Assembly (NCBI RefSeq): GCF_023023025.1
Contig: NZ_CP095481.1
Span: forward strand, 3,844,001 to 3,908,000
DNA: 64,000 nt
Reading direction: 5' to 3'
Source: Amycolatopsis sp. WQ 127309
GTDB taxonomy: Bacteria; Actinomycetota; Actinomycetes; Mycobacteriales; Pseudonocardiaceae
Shown here: positions 40,966 to 48,554 of the stretch, one piece after another
How positions within the stretch are numbered: position 1 is the stretch's first letter
Layout of the letters: every line of letters begins with the position of its first letter
Translations under genes and position numbers: made by a program
Notes under the pieces: model-generated
Database searches by the model: none
Told to the model about the DNA's origin: nothing
The model's input: only the letters and a program-made list of their open reading frames with translations

Positions 40966-41565
40966 ATGCCGCTCCGATTCGCAGCACTGTTCGCGGCCAC
41001 CGCCGCGCCGCTGCTCGGCGCCGTTCTCCCGGCCGCCGCCGGGGAGCTGCAGCAGACCGGCCGCACCCTGCTGACGCGGCTGAAGCAGCACACCCTGTGG
41101 GCGGTGCCGGCCAGCCGAGATCGCCGCGGCTTCGGGTGCCGAGTTCGACCGCGCTGGCTCCGCTTCCACCGGCTCGGCTACCCGGCGATCGGCCTGCTCG
41201 CCGCGTACGCCTGGCTCGGCGCGATCCGGAGCGGCCACCTCGCCGCCTTCTGGCTCGCCGGGATCACGCTGCTGGTCCCACCGGTCGTGCTGTCGGCACT
41301 GCGCGTGCTGCCCGCGTCGGCGCTCGTGCGCGCCGGGCTGATCGCGCCGGTCCCGGACGCGGACACCCTGCGCGTCGACGTCGACAGCCACCTCTGCCAC
41401 TCCTACGGCGTCTGCCAGTCGGAGGCGCCCCAGGTCTTCCGGCTCGGCCACGACGGCCGGCTGGAGTACGAGAAACGGCCGGCGGCCCGGCTGACACCCC
41501 ACGTCCGGGCCGCCGCCCGCGCCTGTCCCATGCGAGCCATCCACCTGGTGGGAGCCATCCGATGA
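40966..41565 (+). CDS. Membrane-tethered 3Fe-4S ferredoxin
   Basis: A 199-residue protein. Residues 1-125 carry a signal-like hydrophobic stretch (about 3-24) and two transmembrane helices (about 73-92 and 96-117). Residues ~130-199 are a small ferredoxin with CHSYGVC (CX5C), EAPQVF and a final CPMRAI, the three-cysteine pattern of actinobacterial 3Fe-4S ferredoxins that feed P450s. Usual members are ~65-residue soluble proteins, so the membrane anchor is unusual. The ATG at 40966 has GAGGGG eight bases upstream. The reductase gene overlaps its stop. Confidence 0.8.
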   Translation: MPLRFAALFAATAAPLLGAVLPAAAGELQQTGRTLLTRLKQHTLWAVPASRDRRGFGCRVRPRWLRFHRLGYPAIGLLAAYAWLGAIRSGHLAAFWLAGITLLVPPVVLSALRVLPASALVRAGLIAPVPDADTLRVDVDSHLCHSYGVCQSEAPQVFRLGHDGRLEYEKRPAARLTPHVRAAARACPMRAIHLVGAIR

Positions 41566-42818
41566 GCGAACGGATCGTCATCGCCGGAGCCGGCCTCGCC
41601 GGCCTGCGTGCCGCCGAGCGGGTGCGCGAACTCGGGTTCGACGGCGAGGTCGTCGTCATCGGCGCCGAGCCCGACATCGCCTACCACCGCCCGGCGCTGT
41701 CCAAGCACCTGCTCACCGGCGCCGTCAGCCGCGCCGACACGCTCCTGGCCGACCCCCTCGAAGTGGACGCCGAGTGGCGCTTCGCCACCACCGTCACGGG
41801 CCTGTCGCCGAACCGCCAGGTCGTCCACCTCGGCGGCGAGGAACTGCGCTACGACGGGCTGATCATCGCCACCGGCGTCGAACCCCGCCGGATGCCGGGC
41901 GCCCCGCACGGGCACCAGCGGGTCGTCGTCGTCCGGACGCTGGCCGACACGATCGCCCTGAAGCGCGCGCTGGCCACCGGTCCCGGCCCGGTCGCCGTCG
42001 TCGGCGACGGCTTCATCGGCTGCGAGGTCGCGTCCAGCCTCCGGGAGATGGGCCGCGACGTCGTCCTCATCGGCCGCGCGCGGGCCCTGCTGGCCGACGT
42101 CCTCGGGCCCGACATCGGCGAGTGGCTCACGGCGCTGCACACCGCCCGCGGCGTCCGCCTCGAGCTCGGCACCGCGGTCCGGCGGTGGCGGCCCACCGCG
42201 GCGTCGGTGGGGATCGAGTTCACCGACGGGCGCGCCCTCGACGTCGCCTGCGTCGTGGTCGCCGTCGGCAGCGTGCCGGCGGTGTCGTGGCTGCGCGGTG
42301 CCAAGCTCCCGCTCGACGACGGCGTCGTCTGTGGGCCGACCTGCCACGTCGTCGGCTCGCGGACGATCGTCGCGGCCGGCGACGTCGCCCGCTGGCCGAA
42401 CCTGCGCTTCGACCCGGTGCCGCGGCGCGACGAACACTGGCTCAACGCGGTCGAGATGAGCCGCGCGGCCGCCGCGAACCTGCTCGCCGGGCCGCAGGGC
42501 TCACCGGCGTACACGCCGGTGCCGCGCTACTGGTCCGAACAGCACGGCGTCCGCATCCAGGTCGCCGGCCGGCCCATGCTCGGCACCGACACGGTGCTGC
42601 TGGAGTCCCCGGCGCCCGGCACCCGCCCGATCACCGGCTTCGTCCGGGACGGCGCGCTCGTCGGGCTGATCGGCCTCGACAGCCCCGCCGCCGTCCTGCA
42701 CTGGACGGCCGAGCTGGCGCGCCGGCTGCGTTCGCCCGGCGGGGAGCCCGCGCCCGAGATCGTCCGCCCGCGCCATGGCGGCGACCGCGACCACAGCGGC
42801 GCCATCGCGGGGTGGTGA
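41562..42818 (+). CDS. FAD-dependent ferredoxin reductase
   Basis: A 418-residue NAD(P)H:ferredoxin reductase-like flavoprotein. An FAD Rossmann loop opens the protein (VIAGAGLAGLRAAERVRELG), followed by YHRPALSKHLLTG, an NAD loop (VAVVGDGFIGCEVASSLREMG) and the FAD-closing AAGDVARWPN. It should pass electrons from NAD(P)H to the ferredoxin encoded just upstream (ATGA overlap). No cytochrome P450 or oxygenase gene accompanies the pair, so the final acceptor is unknown. rnpB begins 24 bases after its stop. Confidence 0.9.
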   Translation: MSERIVIAGAGLAGLRAAERVRELGFDGEVVVIGAEPDIAYHRPALSKHLLTGAVSRADTLLADPLEVDAEWRFATTVTGLSPNRQVVHLGGEELRYDGLIIATGVEPRRMPGAPHGHQRVVVVRTLADTIALKRALATGPGPVAVVGDGFIGCEVASSLREMGRDVVLIGRARALLADVLGPDIGEWLTALHTARGVRLELGTAVRRWRPTAASVGIEFTDGRALDVACVVVAVGSVPAVSWLRGAKLPLDDGVVCGPTCHVVGSRTIVAAGDVARWPNLRFDPVPRRDEHWLNAVEMSRAAAANLLAGPQGSPAYTPVPRYWSEQHGVRIQVAGRPMLGTDTVLLESPAPGTRPITGFVRDGALVGLIGLDSPAAVLHWTAELARRLRSPGGEPAPEIVRPRHGGDRDHSGAIAGW

Positions 42819-42842
42819 GCGCGCCCGGGTACGATTCCCGGC

Positions 42843-43244
42843 GCGGACGAGCTGGCAGGGCGGTCGCGGGCCGGGGCGACCCGGCTCGAGGAAAGTCCGG
42901 ACTCCACAGGGCTGGGTGGTTGCTAACGGCAACCCGGGGTGACCCGCGGGAAAGTGCCACAGAAAACAGACCGCCGCGGCCCGCGAGGGCCGGGGTAAGG
43001 GTGAAACGGTGGTGTAAGAGACCACCAGCGTCCCGGGTGACCGGGACGGCTAGGTAAACCCCACCCGGAGCAAGGCCAAGAGGGAGCTTCGGCTCCTGCG
43101 CAGGCGCTCGAGGACGGCCCGTCCGAGTCTGCGGGTAGGCCGCTGGAGCCTGCCGGCGACGGCAGGCCGAGATGGATGACCGCCGCCCCGCGAGCCGCAA
43201 GGCGACCGGGGAACAGGATCCGGCTTACACGCCAGCTCGTCCGC
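42843..43244 (+). ncRNA. rnpB: RNase P RNA (type A)
   Basis: About 402 nucleotides with the hallmark type A sequences: GCGGACGAGCTGGC at the 5' end pairing with CCAGCTCGTCCGC at the 3' end (helix P1). Also GAGGAAAGTCCGGACTCC (P4 strand), ACAGAAAACAGACCGCC, GGTAAGGGTGAAACGGTG and the terminal CAGGATCCGGCTTAC. It is the catalytic RNA that trims tRNA 5' leaders. A TACGAT box (42830-42835) lies seven bases before the predicted 5' end, an ideal promoter position. Ends are set by the P1 pairing and may be off by a few bases. Confidence 0.96.
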
Positions 43245-43249
43245 ACCCC

Positions 43250-43295
43250 GTCGTGGGTGTTCAGGGCGGTTCTCACCGCCCTGAACACCCACGAC
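43250..43295 (+). terminator. Hairpin terminator of rnpB
   Basis: Perfect 21-base arms (43250-43270 and 43275-43295, beginning GTCGTGGGTGTTCAGGGC) around a TCTC loop, five bases after the RNA's 3' end. A separate promoter box for the next gene lies at 43336-43341. Confidence 0.85.
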
Positions 43296-43347
43296 CGGGT
43301 GCCGCGGAGGCTCGTGCCAAGTGGTTACCCGGGGGTAGGGTGCCCGC

Positions 43348-44208
43348 ATGGCGGGAAACGAGAAGCAGTTCAAGTCGGCTTTCGACTCCTTGCACGCGCT
43401 GACGTACTTCGCGCCCGAGGTCGACGCCGCTCTCACCGGGATCGGGCTGCGACCGGGGCGGATGCCCTACTTCGCCGGCCGCTCCGCCGCCATGGGGCCC
43501 GTCGGCGCCGAGGTCGTCGCGGCCACCTTCTACAACTTCAACCCCGAGGTCGTCGCGCGGGTGATCCCGCGGGCCTGGACGCTGGCCACGCCCGAGCAGG
43601 TCCTCGAAGCCCGCCTCGACGGCGTCGACAAGGTGCTGACCCGCCTGCTCGGCGACGACACCCTCAAGAGCGAAGAGGTGGCCGAGGCCGCCGAGCTCGC
43701 CCGGGAGGCCTCGGCCGGCTGCACCGCCGAAGGCCGTCCCCTCTACGCCGCGCACGCGGCGCTGCCCTGGCCCGACCAGCCGCACCTCGCCCTCTGGCAC
43801 GCCATCACGCTGCTGCGCGAGTACCGCGGCGACGGCCACATCGCCGCGCTCGTGCTCAACGGCCTCGGCAACATCGAGGCGCTGATCACGCACGTCGCCA
43901 CCGGCGACGGGTTCGTGCCCGAGGTCGCCAAGCTCACCCGGGGCTGGAGCGACGAGCAGTGGGCCGCCGCCGAAGCCGGGCTGGCCGGCCGCGGGATCCT
44001 CGACGCCGAGGGCGCGCTCACCGAGGCGGGCGTCGCGCTGCGCGACCGGGTCGAGGTCGCCACCGAGGCCGCCGCGACCGGGCCGTGGGACCTCCTGGGG
44101 CCGGAGAAGACGGCCCGGCTCGAGCTGCTGTGCCGCGCTCTCAGCCGCCAGGCCGTCGAGGCCGGTGCCTTCCCGGAAGGCGTGTTCGCCGGCCGCCGGC
44201 GCGTCTGA
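43348..44208 (+). CDS. Conserved actinobacterial protein, SCO6745-like
   Basis: A 286-residue, mostly helical, soluble protein beginning KQFKSAFDSLHALTYFAPEVDAAL, with a repeated Ala/Leu-rich helical pattern and LHALWHAITLLREYRGDGHIA-like sequence (here LALWHAITLLREYRGDGHIA). It looks like a family annotated in actinobacteria only after Streptomyces SCO6745; I know no function. The C-terminal half could be a winged helix (EQWAAAEAGLAGRGILDAEGALTEAG). TAGGGT (43336-43341) sits six bases before the ATG, so it is probably leaderless and independently transcribed. Confidence 0.7.
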   Translation: MAGNEKQFKSAFDSLHALTYFAPEVDAALTGIGLRPGRMPYFAGRSAAMGPVGAEVVAATFYNFNPEVVARVIPRAWTLATPEQVLEARLDGVDKVLTRLLGDDTLKSEEVAEAAELAREASAGCTAEGRPLYAAHAALPWPDQPHLALWHAITLLREYRGDGHIAALVLNGLGNIEALITHVATGDGFVPEVAKLTRGWSDEQWAAAEAGLAGRGILDAEGALTEAGVALRDRVEVATEAAATGPWDLLGPEKTARLELLCRALSRQAVEAGAFPEGVFAGRRRV

Positions 44209-44663
44209 ATGGAGCAAGATCACGCTATGTAGTGAAACTTGTGTGAGGTCTTGAACACCTAGTGACGGACGTTCGCGGCCGCCAAGATCGGGATCTCGGC
44301 GGACCGGTCCACTCGGCGTCACAGTGTGGACTCCTGCAAGCCCGCCGTTCGGGTCGTGTCACACTGTTTCGGGCCCGGCGACGGTCACAAGCCGGGCACG
44401 CAAAGTGAGCGATTCTCTGCCAAGAGAGTGAGTTCGGCACTGCGACAAAAACGATGGGCGGCCGGGCTTTGACCGGAGGACCCTTGCCGCGATGATGGTG
44501 GGCGTGGAGATTTCGGGTAATAAGCGCGCCGTCCCGGTTGAGCAGCGAGCCGGTACCTACTCAGCGCGCTTTGACCGCTACCCCTCGTAGCCGCCATGAT
44601 GTTGTTCGAAGCACTGCTTGAGCCAGAACCGCGCGGCCCCCACCGCGCACCGGGAGTAACGCG
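44209..44663. other. Long non-coding spacer before the secretion-like cluster
   Basis: 455 bases with less G+C than the flanking genes and no frame that looks coding. It should contain the promoter of the 44.6-56.2 kb cluster. Short inverted pieces such as TCACAGTGTGGA and GTGTCACACTG (about 44320-44370) are visible, but no clear -35/-10 pair. Confidence 0.5.
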
Positions 44664-44930
44664 ATGATGACCTTGACCACCCTCGACACGCTGGCCGCAG
44701 GCGAGCTGGGCACCGGAAACGTGCGCCAGTGGCTGCTCGACAACGTCATCCCCCTGGTGCTGCTGTCCGTCGCGCTCCTGCTCCTGTGGCTGGGTGGCGG
44801 CAAGGGCGACAACGCCGGCGTGATGCGCAGGCTCGCCGGCGTGGTCATCGCGCTGGCGATCATCGGACTCGCGGTCAGCGGCGCCGGCGTCAACGTCGGC
44901 CAGTGGATCGCCGGCCTGTTCACCGGCTGA
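44664..44930 (+). CDS. Small two-helix membrane protein, VirB2/pilin-like
   Basis: An 88-residue protein with two transmembrane helices (about residues 27-44 and 58-77) joined by a short Gly/Lys-rich loop (WLGGGKGDNAGVMRR). Small two-helix proteins at the head of type IV secretion clusters are VirB2/TrbC-type pilin subunits, and this gene begins a cluster with a VirB4-like ATPase. The VirB2 label rests on topology and position, not sequence identity. GGGAG lies eight bases before the ATG. The next gene follows after 13 bases. Confidence 0.6.
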   Translation: MMTLTTLDTLAAGELGTGNVRQWLLDNVIPLVLLSVALLLLWLGGGKGDNAGVMRRLAGVVIALAIIGLAVSGAGVNVGQWIAGLFTG

Positions 44931-44943
44931 GGCAGGGGCCCGC

Positions 44944-45477
44944 GTGCGCATCAGGACTGATGACGAGGTCTACCGGGTCGACGCCGTCTGGCTCGGCCCC
45001 CCGAAAGCGACTTTTCCCTGGCGGGCCCGCTACGTCGCGTGGCTCATCGGCATCCCGGTGTTCTTCGTGGTCCTCGGCGTCGAGCGCTGGGCCGGGTGGA
45101 GCTTCGGGTTCTTCTCGACGGCGTGGGCGTTCATCGCCACCATCGTGGTGACCCGGCTGCTGACGGCCAAGATCAGCCACGAGCGGCCGCTCGGCACCGT
45201 GGTCTCGATGGCCGGGCGCGAGCTCAACACGCCGCGGCAGGCGACCACGGGCACGGGCGGCGCCGTCAGCGCCAGCCGCGTCCGGGTGCGGGCCGAGCGC
45301 CCGTTGCCGAAGCACCGCCGGAGACGGCAGTACCGGCACCACGGCCCGCAGCCGGGTGCCGTGGCCACCCATGCCCCCACCACCGCCTCAACGGAAGCGC
45401 TACGCGCCGCGGTGTCTGTCAGAGGAACCCCACGAGCGCGCCCGAGCCGCCGCGGTGCGGCCCGGGCCGGGAGGTAG
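44944..45477 (+). CDS. Membrane protein, VirB3-like by position
   Basis: A 177-residue protein with a soluble N-terminus, two adjacent transmembrane helices (about 33-52 and 56-76) and a basic, low-complexity C-terminal half. VirB3/PrgI-type proteins have this shape and usually sit between the pilin and VirB4 genes, as here. The Arg-rich tail may be disordered. GTG start with AGGGG upstream. The next gene's TTG starts three bases after the stop. Sequence alone does not prove the family. Confidence 0.6.
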   Translation: MRIRTDDEVYRVDAVWLGPPKATFPWRARYVAWLIGIPVFFVVLGVERWAGWSFGFFSTAWAFIATIVVTRLLTAKISHERPLGTVVSMAGRELNTPRQATTGTGGAVSASRVRVRAERPLPKHRRRRQYRHHGPQPGAVATHAPTTASTEALRAAVSVRGTPRARPSRRGAARAGR

Positions 45478-45480
45478 TCG

Positions 45481-48462
45481 TTGTTCGGTCGCGGCGGTAG
45501 CCGAGGTAAAGGTCGGGACGCACACTCGGGCGCGTGGCAACCGCCCGAGCAGGTCCGCGCGGCGCGGAACGGTTCGGGTGGCAGCAGCACCAAGGGCCGT
45601 CGCCTGCCCGGTGAGCAGGCGATTCCGGCGTACACCCCGTCGATCGCGGTGCGCAGCATCGACGGTCACCTGGTCCGCAGCGGGTACGAGGTCTACGCCT
45701 GGTACCGGCTGGCGCCGCAGCGCTGGTCGTTCCGCTCCGACTCGCAGCGCCGCGACCTCGTCGCGGCCATCGCCGGCCAGTACGCCGAGCTGCAGGGCCG
45801 CTGGCTGCACCTGCGCGTCACGAACCGGCCGTACCCGATCCGGATGTGGGCCGAGGCGCACGTCTACAACGCGCACGGCCGCCCCAACGACGTCCCGGGC
45901 GCGCTGTCGTTCGACGACTACCTGATCGGCGAGCAGCAGCAGCTGATGGGCCGCTCGATGGCCGAAAAAGAGGTCTACCTGGGCGTCCAGGTGCAGACCC
46001 GGCGGATGGTCGACCGCGCGGTCGAGCGGGCCGCGCCGGTGCTGCGCAAGATCCTGCCCGAGGCCGTCGACGCCGAGCTGACCGCGCTGGACTCCGAGGT
46101 CGAGCACCTCGACCAGGTCATCGGCAGCGCCGGGCTGGAAGGCCGGCCGGTGCACGCCGAGGAGATGTCCTGGCTGATGCACCGCTCGTGCTCGCTCGGC
46201 CTGCCCGCGCCGCGGAACATGCCCGCGGTGCCCGGCGCGGCCTGGGAGCCCGAGGACCTGGCCAGCTTCACCGACGCCGCCGACTACTACGCCGACCCGT
46301 ACGCGCCGACCGTGACCGTCCGCGGCCGCACCGGCTCCAACGCCGGCGTCTCGCGCCACCTGGCGATCCTCACCGTCGGGCAGATGCACGGCCTGCAGAT
46401 CCCCGAGGTCGACGACCCGTGGATCCAGCACGCCGACCGGCTGCCCGCCGCCGTCGAGGTGTCCGCGCGGATCTACGTCCGGCGCCCCGAGGAGGTCGCG
46501 GGCGAGCTGGCGCGCCAGATGAACAAGGTGCGCTCGCAGGTCAAGCACTACACCGACGAGCACGAGCTGGAGCCGCCGCAGTCGCTGTCGCGCCAGGCCG
46601 GTCGGGTGCTGGAGATCGACGACGAGATGACGTCGGGCTTCACCGCGCTCGCCACCCGCGTGCGCTCGTGGTGGCGGCTGGCGGTGTCCGGCCCGACCGA
46701 ACGGGACGCGCTGCGCCTGGCCCAGCAGCTGCTCGACCTGTACAAGCCGAAGATCGCCATCGAGCACCCGGAAGCCCAGTACGCGCTGGCGCGGGAGTTC
46801 ATCCCGGGCGAGCCGCTGGCCTCGGCGGCCTACATGCGCCGCGGCTCGGTCGTCTGGGGCGCGTCCGCGGTGCCGACGGCGACCGCGGAGGTCGGCGACC
46901 GGCGCGGCATTCTGCTCGGCGAGACCTGCACGGCGACCCGGCGCCCGGTGGCCTGGGACCCGTGGATGGCCCAGGAGATCCGCGACGGCTCGGGCCTGAC
47001 CGCGATGGTCGCCGGCCTGGGTGCCGGCAAGTCGTTCCTCGGCGGCGGCATCGTCTACAAGACGCTGCGCGCCGGGGCGAGCTGGACGCTGCTCGACCCG
47101 TCGGGCCCGCTGTCGCGGCTGTGCGACCTGCCGGAGCTGCGGCCCTACGCCCGGCCGATCAACCTGCTCAACGCCCAGCCCGGCATCCTCAACCCGTACC
47201 GGGTGGTCGCCGAGCCGCTGATCGAGCACTTCATGGACGAGGACGACCCCGAGCGCTCGTGGCGCCGCGAGAAGGCCCTCGCGGGCGCGACGCGACGGCG
47301 TCTCGTGCTGGACGTCCTCACCGGCGTCCTGCCGTACGAGGTGTCGCGGATGGCGCAGACCCGGATCGTGCTGCTGCGCGCGGTCCGCACCGTCGGCGGC
47401 CGGTTCGACGCCGACCCGGGCCAGGTGATCGACGCCCTGCGGCGCGACTCGAGCGAGCACCACGAGCACGCGGGCGTCGTCGCGGACTTCCTCGACGAGA
47501 TGCGCGAGCGGATGGCGCTGCTCATCCCGGAGACCGACGCCGACCCGTACGCCGAGACCCGCGACGACCGGCTGACGGTGCTGACCATGGCCGGGCTGAC
47601 CCTGCCGAAGGACGGCGTCCCGCGCGAGTACTGGACGGACGCGGAGTCCCTCGGCGTCGAGATGCTGAACCTGGCGGCGTGGCTGACCCAGCGGTCGGTC
47701 TACGAGAAGCCGAAGGAGATGCGCAAGGGCGTCTGGATCGACGAGGCGTTCTTCCTGTCGGAGGTGCCGACCGGGCGCGTGCTGATGAACCGCTTCGCGC
47801 GTGACTCGCGCAAGTGGAACGTCCGCGTGCTGCTGTCGTCGCAGATCCCGGCGGACTTCCTGAAGATCCAGGGTTTCGTGACCCTGCTGGACTCGGTGTT
47901 CGTCGGGCGCCTGGACGACGACGACGCCCAGGCGGACGCGCTGCGGCTGCTGAAGGTCCCGGTGGGCGTCGGCTACGAGCAGGTCGTCGCGGCGCTGGGC
48001 CGCCGCCCGGGAGCGCAGCAGCGCGGCCTGGAGCGGGACATCGAGCCCCGCCAGTTCATCTTCGGCGACGGCGCGGGCGGCGTGGAGCGCATCCGCGTCG
48101 ACTTCTCCGGCCCGCACCTGGACCACCTGCGCCGGGTGATGGACACGACGCCGGGCTCGAAGGACGCGGAGAAGCCCCGCCGCCCGGGCACGGAACTGGC
48201 CCTGCCTCACACGGAGGAGAAGAAGCCGTTCGTGGCGGCCCCACCGGAAGACGACATCGAGCTGGAGCAGGACTTCGAGCTGGCGGCGGAGCTGGAGGTC
48301 GGCTTGGCCGACGAGAACCTGCTGGGCGCACCGGACCCACTGGCCTCGGAAACGGGCGAAGTCCAGGGCGACGTCCAGCAGCCTGCGAACGGCAACGGAC
48401 ACGGCGGGCAGCAACACGCCCGCACGGGCGGGAAGGGCGGCACCGGCCGGGACGCCGCATGA
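45481..48462 (+). CDS. VirB4/TraC-like secretion ATPase
   Basis: A 993-residue cytoplasmic ATPase. The N-terminal ~480 residues match the TraC/VirB4 membrane-associated half. Walker A GLGAGKSF lies at about residues 513-520 and Walker B WIDEAF at 752-757. A later RVLLSSQIPADF is the conserved VirB4 motif C region. VirB4 ATPases power pilus and substrate movement in type IV secretion. A TTG start with GGGAGG just upstream is used; no better codon is near. The acidic C-terminal ~120 residues are low complexity. Same type as Streptomyces SCO6880, which is chromosomal. Confidence 0.9.
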   Translation: MFGRGGSRGKGRDAHSGAWQPPEQVRAARNGSGGSSTKGRRLPGEQAIPAYTPSIAVRSIDGHLVRSGYEVYAWYRLAPQRWSFRSDSQRRDLVAAIAGQYAELQGRWLHLRVTNRPYPIRMWAEAHVYNAHGRPNDVPGALSFDDYLIGEQQQLMGRSMAEKEVYLGVQVQTRRMVDRAVERAAPVLRKILPEAVDAELTALDSEVEHLDQVIGSAGLEGRPVHAEEMSWLMHRSCSLGLPAPRNMPAVPGAAWEPEDLASFTDAADYYADPYAPTVTVRGRTGSNAGVSRHLAILTVGQMHGLQIPEVDDPWIQHADRLPAAVEVSARIYVRRPEEVAGELARQMNKVRSQVKHYTDEHELEPPQSLSRQAGRVLEIDDEMTSGFTALATRVRSWWRLAVSGPTERDALRLAQQLLDLYKPKIAIEHPEAQYALAREFIPGEPLASAAYMRRGSVVWGASAVPTATAEVGDRRGILLGETCTATRRPVAWDPWMAQEIRDGSGLTAMVAGLGAGKSFLGGGIVYKTLRAGASWTLLDPSGPLSRLCDLPELRPYARPINLLNAQPGILNPYRVVAEPLIEHFMDEDDPERSWRREKALAGATRRRLVLDVLTGVLPYEVSRMAQTRIVLLRAVRTVGGRFDADPGQVIDALRRDSSEHHEHAGVVADFLDEMRERMALLIPETDADPYAETRDDRLTVLTMAGLTLPKDGVPREYWTDAESLGVEMLNLAAWLTQRSVYEKPKEMRKGVWIDEAFFLSEVPTGRVLMNRFARDSRKWNVRVLLSSQIPADFLKIQGFVTLLDSVFVGRLDDDDAQADALRLLKVPVGVGYEQVVAALGRRPGAQQRGLERDIEPRQFIFGDGAGGVERIRVDFSGPHLDHLRRVMDTTPGSKDAEKPRRPGTELALPHTEEKKPFVAAPPEDDIELEQDFELAAELEVGLADENLLGAPDPLASETGEVQGDVQQPANGNGHGGQQHARTGGKGGTGRDAA

Positions 48463-48554
48463 CCGCCGCCCGGAGCCGAAGTACCGGTGCCGGTCGTAGC
48501 AGCGGCTTCGCCACCGGCGTCGCCGACCCGGCGACCGCGGAGCGTGGCGCATGA
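48459..48554 (+). CDS. 31-residue coupled small open frame
   Basis: A 31-codon frame whose ATG overlaps the VirB4-like stop (ATGA) and whose stop overlaps the next gene's ATG (ATGA). Its peptide is Ser/Gly/Arg-rich with no recognisable motif. It could be a real small protein or simply a relay that couples translation of the two big genes. Evidence is only the double overlap. Confidence 0.35.
   Translation: MTAARSRSTGAGRSSGFATGVADPATAERGA

Noticed and set aside
44209..44663. Possible att site or integrase scar before the secretion-like cluster
   Set aside because: No tRNA gene, integrase or flanking direct repeat seen; the cluster looks resident.
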